From contig CAIUWO010000677.1 of NCBI GenBank assembly GCA_903902895.1, positions 1 through 40,157 of the forward strand: DNA of 40,157 bases. Reading direction: 5' to 3'. How positions within the stretch are numbered: position 1 is the stretch's first letter; each line of letters begins with the position of its first letter. The position numbers and the translations under genes were made by a program. This document shows positions 27,753-34,948 of this stretch, piece by piece. The notes beneath the pieces are model-generated. The model ran no database searches. It saw nothing but the letters and a program-made list of their open reading frames with translations, and was not told where the DNA came from. The DNA is from Candidatus Hydrogenedentota bacterium (GTDB lineage Bacteria > Hydrogenedentota > Hydrogenedentia > Hydrogenedentales > CAITNO01).

Positions 27753-28331
27753 CTACGCGGCGTCGTGCAGTTTGAGCGCCTTCCAGTTGGCCCAGCCGAA
27801 CTGCGCGCCCGACCACACCGTGTACACGGAAACGGCAATAATGCCCCACATGGAGCAGAAACGCAGCCATTCAAGATGCTCCGCGCCGAAAATGAGGCGG
27901 TGGAGAATCGCCAGCGCCAGGAACACAAACACAAAGACCATCTGGATGACCGTTTTGGCCTTGCCGTAGGCGTTGGCCGGCAGTATGAGCCCCTCGGCCG
28001 CGGCCAGCGACCGCGCGCCGGTGATCAGAAACTCGCGCCCGAGAATGGCCACCACGGTCCAGCCGGGCAGATGCAGCTCGGGCATGCGCATCATCATCAC
28101 AAACGCCGCCACCATGAGCACCTTGTCCGCGACCGGGTCCATGAGTTTGCCGAAATTGCTGACCAGGTTGCGCTCGCGGGCAATCTTGCCGTCGTAGTAG
28201 TCGGTGACCGCCGCCGCCGCAAACAGCACATACGCCAGCGCGTACGAGCCGGTGTGGTCAAACGACATGAAAACCACGAAGAACACCGTGAGCACACACC
28301 GGGCCATGGTCAGTTGATTTGGTAGGTTCAT
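27753..28331 (-). CDS. pgsA: CDP-diacylglycerol--glycerol-3-phosphate 3-phosphatidyltransferase
   Basis: MNLPNQLTMARCVLTVFFVV...AVTDYYDGKIARERNLVSNFGKLMDPVADKVLMVAAFV: CDP-alcohol phosphotransferase DGx2ARx8Gx3Dx3D motif. Confidence 0.95.
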   Translation of the reverse strand: MNLPNQLTMARCVLTVFFVVFMSFDHTGSYALAYVLFAAAAVTDYYDGKIARERNLVSNFGKLMDPVADKVLMVAAFVMMMRMPELHLPGWTVVAILGREFLITGARSLAAAEGLILPANAYGKAKTVIQMVFVFVFLALAILHRLIFGAEHLEWLRFCSMWGIIAVSVYTVWSGAQFGWANWKALKLHDAA

Positions 28332-28386
28332 GCATCCATAGTAACATTTTGCGGGGAAATGCCGCATCTCCGAAGGGGACTGGCAT

Positions 28387-28552
28387 CCTGTTTCCGCCGA
28401 GGACCGGTGTCCGCAAGAAGGCCGGTACCGGAAACAGGCGCCTGTACCCGGGAATCGAGGGCCGTGCGGATGGGGGCGGGCACGGGTACAGCCACCGATT
28501 TCATGGCGGTGCTTTGCAGGCGCGGTCGGGCGCTTGGTGTGAAATCGGTGGC
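28387..28552. repeat. Three consecutive inverted repeats in pgsA-cysE intergenic region
   Basis: CCTGTTTCCG/CGGAAACAGG (28387-28438), CTGTACCCG/CGGGTACAG (28442-28491), GCCACCGATTTCA/TGAAATCGGTGGC (28491-28552); all arms perfect. Confidence 0.85.
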
Positions 28553-28672
28553 AGTCCCCCTGCGGGTATGATTTTTCCCCGGCGGATGTTCCTCATGCTA
28601 TCCTATGCGGATTCCGGCGCAGCAGGACGGGGTCGGCCCGCGCATTTCTACCGGAATTGGAGCCCCTTTTTC

Positions 28673-29581
28673 ATGACAAACGACACCCCCCGGGACGTGA
28701 TTTGGGAGACGATCCGCAGCGAGGCCGCCGAGGGCGTCTGGCGCGAGCCGATGCTGTCGAGTTTTCTGCATTCGTCCATTTTGAGCCACAAGACGCTCGA
28801 AGACGCCCTGTGTTTCGTGCTGGCGCACAAGTTGGAGAGCGTGACGCTGCCGGCGCTGTCGCTGCGAGACCTGATGGAGGAGGCGCACACCGAGGACCCG
28901 GAACTGGGCGCCTGCGCACGGGCCGACATTGAGGCCGTGCGCCACCGCGACCCGGCCTGCCGCATGTATTCGCAGCCCCTGCTGTACTTCAAGGGATACC
29001 TCTCGCTGCAGGCCTACCGCATCGCCCACCATTATTGGCACCAGGACCGCATCCACCTGGCGCTGTTCCTGCAAAGCCGCATTTCGGAGCGTTTTGCCGT
29101 TGATATCCATCCGGCCGCGCAGATAGGCCGCGGCATCTTCATTGACCACGCCACCGGCGTGGTCATCGGCGAAACCGCCGTGGTCGAGGACAACGTGTCC
29201 ATGCTGCACGCCGTCACCCTGGGCGGCACCGGCAAGGAATGGGGTGACCGCCATCCCAAGGTGCGCCACGGCGTGCTCATCGCCGCGGGCGCCAAAATCC
29301 TCGGCAACATCGAGATCGGTGAGGGCGCCAAAGTGGCCGCAGGCGCCGTGGTGCTCAAGTCAGTGCCCGCCCATGCCACCGTGGCCGGGGTGCCCGCCCG
29401 CCGCATCGGCATGGAAACCTCCGACCAGCCCGCGCTCGACATGGACCAGCAAATTGGCGACAGCGCCGTCTGCGCGCCGCCGTGCAACTGTCCCATTGAC
29501 TCCTGCAAACGGGAAACCCTGCCACGGTGCATGTTCCCCAATGGTTCTGAAGAGGAGCAGGACGGGGCGGAGAAGAAGTAG
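28673..29581 (+). CDS. cysE: Serine O-acetyltransferase
   Basis: MTNDTPRDVIWETIRSEAAEGVWREPMLSSFLHSSILSHKTLEDALCFVLAHKL...AYRIAHHYWHQDRIHLALFLQSRISERFAVDIHPAAQIGRGIFIDHATGVVIGETAVVEDNVSMLHAVTLGGTGKEWGDRHPKVRHGVLIAAGAKILGNIEIG: LbH hexapeptides. Confidence 0.95.
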   Translation: MTNDTPRDVIWETIRSEAAEGVWREPMLSSFLHSSILSHKTLEDALCFVLAHKLESVTLPALSLRDLMEEAHTEDPELGACARADIEAVRHRDPACRMYSQPLLYFKGYLSLQAYRIAHHYWHQDRIHLALFLQSRISERFAVDIHPAAQIGRGIFIDHATGVVIGETAVVEDNVSMLHAVTLGGTGKEWGDRHPKVRHGVLIAAGAKILGNIEIGEGAKVAAGAVVLKSVPAHATVAGVPARRIGMETSDQPALDMDQQIGDSAVCAPPCNCPIDSCKRETLPRCMFPNGSEEEQDGAEKK

Positions 29582-29594
29582 ACAAGGCCAAGGT

Positions 29595-29688
29595 ATGGAC
29601 AAAATGGACAAGCTGGACGGCATGGACTGAATCCGAAAAGAACCGTACAATCCCTGCCCATCCCGTCCATATAGTCCATCCCGCCCAT
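29595..29688. repeat. Hairpin-forming 9-bp-periodic ATGGAC/GTCCAT repeat (site B)
   Basis: [A/C]TGGAC at 29595, 29604, 29613, 29622 and G[T/C]CCAT at 29656, 29665, 29674, 29683, all exactly 9 bp apart. Confidence 0.88.
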
Positions 29689-29727
29689 CCATTCAGGCGG
29701 ACCCCGCAAGCTCCTCCGTCACTTCTA

Positions 29728-29783
29728 TTGACCTTTTCCCCGCAGCAATGTATACTTTACCCACTCAGACTGAGTGGATAAAG
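29728..29783 (+). promoter_or_regulatory. Promoter and operator of nucleotidyltransferase/wHTH module
   Basis: TTGACC (29728-29733), 17 bp, TATACT (29751-29756); palindrome CTTTACCCACTCAG-A-CTGAGTGGATAAAG (29755-29783), 13 of 14 arm positions paired. Confidence 0.8.
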
Positions 29784-29784
29784 C

Positions 29785-30381
29785 ATGAATATCGGCCCCA
29801 ACGAACTCGATAAAGCGTTGCGATTGCTCGGCGGACATCTGCGCTTGCAGGAAGCCCCGCCCATGAGCCTTGTCGTGTGCGGCGGGGCGGCGTTGCTGGC
29901 CCGGGGGTTCCAGACTAGGACCACGCAAGATGTTGATATTCTTGCCTTTATGGACGAAGAGCGAAACCTGGTGACACCCGTTCCGCTGCCCGATGACCTG
30001 ATTGAGGCGGCTGACCGCGCGGCGAAAACGCTTGGTTTGCCGGAAAACTGGCTCAACAACGAACCCAGCGCGCGGGAGAGCGGCCTGTTTCAGCGGGGCC
30101 TTCCCGAGGGCATCACGCAGCGCATGGTTTGCCGCGAGTATGGCAGCCATTTGCGGGTGTTTTTTGTTGGACGGCTGGACCAGATTCATTTCAAACTGCT
30201 GGCGGCTGCCAATGTGGGCGGCCGTCATCTGGACGATTTGCTCGCGCTGGCGCCCACGGCCGATGAGCTCGAACAGGCGGCGCGGTGGGCGATAGCCCGC
30301 AAGCCCGACCCCGCCTTTGCGCAAACACTGACCGGCCTGCTGGGGTATCTCGGTTATGGCAACCTCGCTGAAAGACTATAG
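29785..30381 (+). CDS. Nucleotidyltransferase-like protein (DUF6036/AbiEii-like)
   Basis: MSLVVCGGAALLARGFQTRTTQDVDILAFMDEERNL...: GGxA...RxTxDVD pattern of MNT/AbiEii-type nucleotidyltransferases. Confidence 0.78.
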   Translation: MNIGPNELDKALRLLGGHLRLQEAPPMSLVVCGGAALLARGFQTRTTQDVDILAFMDEERNLVTPVPLPDDLIEAADRAAKTLGLPENWLNNEPSARESGLFQRGLPEGITQRMVCREYGSHLRVFFVGRLDQIHFKLLAAANVGGRHLDDLLALAPTADELEQAARWAIARKPDPAFAQTLTGLLGYLGYGNLAERL

Positions 30382-31366
30382 CGGCGGCGTCCTCGACGGC
30401 ATGCTCGGTTTTCTCTGGCGTCAATGGTCGGCGCTGGGGGTGGCCGGCTATGGGGGCCAGTCGCACCGTCATTTCGTGGACCCTGAAGCGGCGCTGATGC
30501 TCCTGTGCGCCTGCGGCCGCTACGACGCGCGGCTCTTTGACGAGGCGCTTGACTGGCTGGTGAAGTACGAGCGCTTCGTCAACGTGCAGCGCCTGCGCAC
30601 GATAGTCGGCCAGGAACCCTGCACGGGCACGGCCGTGCTGGCCGGTGTGGCCCGCTTTCTGGCCAAACGCACCAAGCAGCGGCGCTGGGACAGCCTGTGC
30701 CCCGCCAAAGAGTCCACTGCGGAGCCCATACCGCTGTTTCTCGGGCGCGACGGCCGTCCGCTGCCCGTGCTCACCGAGCCGGACCCCGATTTCCTGCACG
30801 CCGGACTGCTGCGCGGTCCCGCCCTGCTGCGCGGCCATTCGGGCTTCCGCACTGTGGGCAAGGGCGCGGCGCTCACCCGGCTGCGCGCCCTGCTCGGCGT
30901 CAACGCGCGCTGCGAAATCCTGCTCTTCCTCATGACCCATCCCTTCGGCTATCCGCGCCGCATTGCCGCCGAAGGCCACTACGCCCAGAAGACCATCCAC
31001 GATGCGCTGGACGACATGGCGCTGTCCGGCTTCATCCGCGCCATCAAGGGCAAGCGCGAACGGCTGTGCCGGCTTGAAACCCGCGAATTCGTCAAAACCC
31101 TGCTCGACAAGGGCGCCGCGCCCGAATGGGTGAACTGGCCCCGCGTGCTCGGCGCGCTCGACCAGGCATGGACCGCGCTCGACGCGCTGGCCCGGGACGA
31201 GTCAGACCCGCTTTTGGAGCGCAGCCAGGCCCAAGCAGTCGCCGACGCGCTCACCCTGCGCCTGCACGGCGCGGCCACGCTGCCCGAACTGCCCGCCCCC
31301 AAGAACGACGAACTGGCCGCCGCCCTGCTGCCGTTCCAGCAGACGCTCAAATTGCTGGAGGGGTAA
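30356..31366 (+). CDS. Winged-helix protein encoded downstream of nucleotidyltransferase
   Basis: Internal wHTH-like NARCEILLFLMTHPFGYPRRIAAEGHYAQKTIHDALDDMALSGFIRAIKGKRERLCRL; start overlaps upstream ORF by 26 bp. Confidence 0.7.
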   Translation: MATSLKDYSGGVLDGMLGFLWRQWSALGVAGYGGQSHRHFVDPEAALMLLCACGRYDARLFDEALDWLVKYERFVNVQRLRTIVGQEPCTGTAVLAGVARFLAKRTKQRRWDSLCPAKESTAEPIPLFLGRDGRPLPVLTEPDPDFLHAGLLRGPALLRGHSGFRTVGKGAALTRLRALLGVNARCEILLFLMTHPFGYPRRIAAEGHYAQKTIHDALDDMALSGFIRAIKGKRERLCRLETREFVKTLLDKGAAPEWVNWPRVLGALDQAWTALDALARDESDPLLERSQAQAVADALTLRLHGAATLPELPAPKNDELAAALLPFQQTLKLLEG

Positions 31367-31438
31367 ACAGCGCCTTTTCGCAGAGGGTGACAAAGCGGCG
31401 GGCTGTCCTGAACGGGTGAAACAAAGCGGTCCTCCGGC

Positions 31439-32041
31439 TCACTCGCCGATGTCGCTGTTCCAGTAGGCAAGGTCCACGAAGCGCTGCCAGGACATCAGGT
31501 CCTCGCGGGGGATGTGGGCGCCGAAGCGCGGCAGCCAGCGCGGCGCGGCCGGCCGGCGCAGCAACGGCATGCGCGCCTCTTCGGGGGTCATGTCGCGCTT
31601 CCTCATGTTGCAGGCCACGCAGGCCAGCACAAGATTTTCCCAAGTGTCGCGGCCGCCGCGCGAGCGCGGGACCACGTGGTCGATGGTGAGCTCGGGCTTG
31701 GTGTGCCTGTCCCCGCAATACTGGCACACGTGGTGGTCGCGCAGGAAGATGTTGTGCCTGGACAGGCGCACCTCCCGGCGGACGCAGCCGTTGAAGTCGG
31801 AGAGCACGATCACCTCGGGCACGCGCACGCGCATCGAGGGGGTGTGGATGAAGCGGCGCCCGCCGAGACTCTCGCCGACAACGGACAATTCACACCAGGA
31901 TTTGAAGTCGTAGAGGGCGTAGTCGAGGGGGTGAACAACGCGCGCGTGGCCCTGAAAAAGAAGAGTAAGCGCCCGCTTGAGTGGCGCCACATTGACGGCC
32001 ACCCAGGATTTGTTGAGCACGAGCACTTGCGCGTCTGTCAT
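31439..32041 (-). CDS. HNH endonuclease
   Basis: HNIFLRDHHVCQYCGDRHTKPELTIDHVVPRSRGGRDTWENLVLACVACNMRKRDMTPEEARM: CxxC...DHVxPRSRGG...N...CxxCN. Confidence 0.94.
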   Translation of the reverse strand: MTDAQVLVLNKSWVAVNVAPLKRALTLLFQGHARVVHPLDYALYDFKSWCELSVVGESLGGRRFIHTPSMRVRVPEVIVLSDFNGCVRREVRLSRHNIFLRDHHVCQYCGDRHTKPELTIDHVVPRSRGGRDTWENLVLACVACNMRKRDMTPEEARMPLLRRPAAPRWLPRFGAHIPREDLMSWQRFVDLAYWNSDIGE

Positions 32042-32133
32042 GGGCGTTCTCCCGGCGGCTTGGCCGGATGTGCCCTTTCAGTATACGCCCGTTCACCGCG
32101 GCGTATCAAAACGCGCGAAGGCGCGTGTCGCGC

Positions 32134-32511
32134 CTAGTAGTACTCGCCCGCGAAGGTGGCTGAAAGCGCGGGCACTTCGCCAACATCGTCCAACTGCAGC
32201 AGATGGTGCAGCCGTGCCGCGCTGTCGGCGCACATTTCGTCAAACACGATGGCCACTCCGCGCGGGTCGAGCCGGGAGACGGTGCCCTGGCAGTCAATGC
32301 GGTGTTCACAAGATCCCCCTTCGCGCACCAAGGTCACCTTCACCGGACAGTCCAGCGGCAACATGCGCTCCGTCTCCAGCAGCAGTCCGCTGAGACTGAG
32401 ATCCAGCGCCGCGCCGTCGACTATCACGCCGCACTTGAGCCGCACTTCGACCCGGATAATCACCCGGCTGCGCGGGCACGCCCTATGCTCGACCCGCTTG
32501 TCCTCCATCAC
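32134..32511 (-). CDS. PilZ domain protein
   Basis: VEHRACPRSRVIIRVEVRLKCGVIVDGAALDLSLSGLLLETERMLPLDCPVKVTLVREGG...DCQGTVSRLDPRGVAIVFDEM; RxxxR and DxSxxG. Confidence 0.82.
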   Translation of the reverse strand: MMEDKRVEHRACPRSRVIIRVEVRLKCGVIVDGAALDLSLSGLLLETERMLPLDCPVKVTLVREGGSCEHRIDCQGTVSRLDPRGVAIVFDEMCADSAARLHHLLQLDDVGEVPALSATFAGEYY

Positions 32512-32716
32512 GCAATCCTCATGCCGGCGGTTGTGTCATGCACGCTCCGCCCCGGAGCGTCGGGACAGGTTGCCGACAGCCTATCCCTCTAAAGAATAGC
32601 ACATAAACACGATTTCGGCCAGTACTTTTTGCGGGTTTTTATGCCCCGTGGCGGGGCGGAACAAAGGGGGGCCGCAGAGGGGAAATCACTTGACGCGAAG
32701 GTGCCAAAATCGACCG

Positions 32717-34936
32717 CTATTGGCCCATGTCCGACAGCTGGTCCAGCAAATCCTGCGGTGCGCCCGGCCATTGGCACAGACTCATGCCGCCACTGACGTA
32801 AACGGTCCTGCCGTCATCGGCGGGCGTGCCGGTGGGCCAACTGCTTTCCGGAAGCCGGTACTGGCGCAGCAGCGTCCCGTCGGCCACGGAGTAGAGCGCC
32901 GCCGGGGCGTAGTTGTCCCCGTTGCAGACAAAGGCAAAGCGCCTGTTTGCACTGAGCGCAATCTGGTTGCTGATACGACCGTCCCGGTTCCGTTTCTCCG
33001 GCAGCCGCGTGTGGATGGCATGAAGCATGCGCCCTGATTCAGCGTCCCAGACGCGGAGGATCTGGCCCGCCGTGTGGGTGATGACGCGGGAGCCCCCTTC
33101 GGCGAAGGTGGCCGACAGATAGCTTCCCGCCTTGAAACGGTCTGTGACCAGCCCGGCCCAGTCCTTGGCCGTTTCGGCCAGGCCGCTCCAGAATCCGCCC
33201 CGGTAGGAATACAAGTCGGCAAAGCGCTCGGTTTCCTCGAAGCGGTGCAGCAGCGCGCCCGAGGCCGTGTCGAAGAGCCACGCGGTGTTGTATTCACCAA
33301 ACAGCAGGCGCTCGCCGTTGGGGGAAAAGCACAGGCCGCCCCCCCACAGCCTTTTCTGTTCATCCATGGCCATCGACCGGCGCGGAAAGTCCCCGGAGAG
33401 CTCGGTCACTTCGATGGCGTCTCTGGTGTTCAGGGCCACCCGCTTCCCGTCGTCGGAGAAGACCGCGTTCATGCTGCGCTGGCCCTGTTCCGCGCCCGTC
33501 GCGGTGTATTGGGCCACAAGGCGGTCGGCCTCCGCGTCATACAGGCAGGCCACCTGCTTGTCTGTCTGCAACGCCAGGTATTTCCCGTCGGGCGACATCG
33601 CCAGAACTCTTCCCGGACCGGTGCGCAGTGGGGCTTCGCAGTCCTGCACATACAGGCCAAAGACCATGTTTTGCGGGTTGCTGTAGCCGTCCGAATTGAC
33701 CGGGTAGGAGCCGGCGGCATGGGTCAGGGCCTTGTTGACGCTGAAGCCGCCGTAAATCTGCTTGGGCACGCGGCAGCGCCACTCGGCCAGTTTGCGCATG
33801 CCGTCCAGCGCATAAACGGCGTACACCCACAAGCGGTCCTCCTCCATGCCCATGGTGATCAGGCGCCCGGGTTCGGAACGGTCAAAATAGAAGCCGGCGG
33901 GGGCAATGAGCGACCCGTCGAGCACTTTGCGCGGCGCGCCGTCCGGCGCCAGGTTCCATGCGTAGCGATGGTTGGCCCCGTCTTTGGAAAAGACCCATGC
34001 GGCGCCCGCCTCATCCTCAAACAGGGTGTTCAATGCGAAACGATGGCCGTCGCGGGAAAGCGCAAACTGCACCGCGCCCGTTTCCGCATCGACCACGCGC
34101 AGCTCTTTCCGGTCCGCCGTGACGCACAGGAGCCGTTTCCCGTCCCGCATCCAGGACACATAGCGGCTCAGGCCGGCGGTGTCCTTGAACTCGCGCAGCA
34201 CCGTTCCCGTGCGCGCGTCGCGTATCTTCAGCGTCCCCCCGTCGTCCCCGTCCCCCGTCAGTTCCGCGAACTGTCCCAGACTGGAGAAGGAGGGTGCTGG
34301 AATCTCCCAGGAATAGGGCTCCTCCCAGCACGGGGTGACCGTGCCGGTGTCGGCGTCCATGATCCGCCATTTGCGCACCTGGTTTTCGTTGCCGCGGTCG
34401 TACTGCGCGAACATCATTGCCTGGCCGCCCGGCAGCCAACCCTGGAACCCGGGCATCGCGGGCAGCACGCGCTGCGTGCGGTCGGTCACGCCGTAGAGCA
34501 GGCAGCCCCGCTCGCCAATCACCACGGCCCGGCTTTCATCGGGCGAAAGGCGGGCGGCGTACACGTCGCCGCACTGGCTGTTGCGCCGCCACCAGGTTTC
34601 GCGGCCCGTGGCCGCGTCCAGCAGAAACACCCCCTGCTCCGACCACCCCAGCACCTGCCGCTTGCCGAAAGTGACGCCCTGGTATCCACGAGTCGAAACA
34701 AGATACCGGTGCCAGCGCTGCGCCCCCGACGCAGCATCAAACGCGTACACCCCGCCGCCGTTGGCCATTAACAGCAGGTTCTCCGCCTGCAGGAACGCAC
34801 ACTGCTGGGGGATGCCGAGAAAGAGGCGCTTCTCCGGCTCCGTCACCGTGTCCACCGCGTGGGCGGAGACGGCAAAGTGCAGCGTCGCAAAGAACAGCAG
34901 CGCCGGGACTGCAGCGGCTCGGGAGAACCAGTTCAT
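32717..34936 (-). CDS. Secreted PQQ/WD40-like beta-propeller protein, paralogue P1
   Basis: Signal MNWFSRAAAVPALLFFATLHFAVSAHA; TEPEKRLFLGIP...NGGGVYAFDAASGAQRWHR...ILRVWDAESGRMLHAIHTRLPEKRN. Confidence 0.82.
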   Translation of the reverse strand: MNWFSRAAAVPALLFFATLHFAVSAHAVDTVTEPEKRLFLGIPQQCAFLQAENLLLMANGGGVYAFDAASGAQRWHRYLVSTRGYQGVTFGKRQVLGWSEQGVFLLDAATGRETWWRRNSQCGDVYAARLSPDESRAVVIGERGCLLYGVTDRTQRVLPAMPGFQGWLPGGQAMMFAQYDRGNENQVRKWRIMDADTGTVTPCWEEPYSWEIPAPSFSSLGQFAELTGDGDDGGTLKIRDARTGTVLREFKDTAGLSRYVSWMRDGKRLLCVTADRKELRVVDAETGAVQFALSRDGHRFALNTLFEDEAGAAWVFSKDGANHRYAWNLAPDGAPRKVLDGSLIAPAGFYFDRSEPGRLITMGMEEDRLWVYAVYALDGMRKLAEWRCRVPKQIYGGFSVNKALTHAAGSYPVNSDGYSNPQNMVFGLYVQDCEAPLRTGPGRVLAMSPDGKYLALQTDKQVACLYDAEADRLVAQYTATGAEQGQRSMNAVFSDDGKRVALNTRDAIEVTELSGDFPRRSMAMDEQKRLWGGGLCFSPNGERLLFGEYNTAWLFDTASGALLHRFEETERFADLYSYRGGFWSGLAETAKDWAGLVTDRFKAGSYLSATFAEGGSRVITHTAGQILRVWDAESGRMLHAIHTRLPEKRNRDGRISNQIALSANRRFAFVCNGDNYAPAALYSVADGTLLRQYRLPESSWPTGTPADDGRTVYVSGGMSLCQWPGAPQDLLDQLSDMGQ

Positions 34937-34948
34937 GGAAAAGCGCTC

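Noticed and set aside
29360-29692. Short ORFs with MDGMDYMDGM / MDKMDKLDGMD repeats
   Set aside because: Peptide repeats arise from the 9-bp-periodic DNA repeat (site B), which is better explained as a non-coding inverted repeat.
32542-32560. Hairpin ACGCTCCG-CCC-CGGAGCGT upstream of PilZ
   Set aside because: Perfect but short stem with no U-tract; could be chance in GC-rich DNA, so not called a terminator or riboswitch.
32644-32665. GCCCCGTGGCGGGGC hairpin as terminator of the propeller operon
   Set aside because: On the transcribed minus strand it is followed by ATAAAAA and not by a U-tract, so an intrinsic terminator is not supported.
33074-34771. 565-aa plus-strand ORF in the propeller array
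   Set aside because: Antisense to P1, whose frame is supported by three paralogues.
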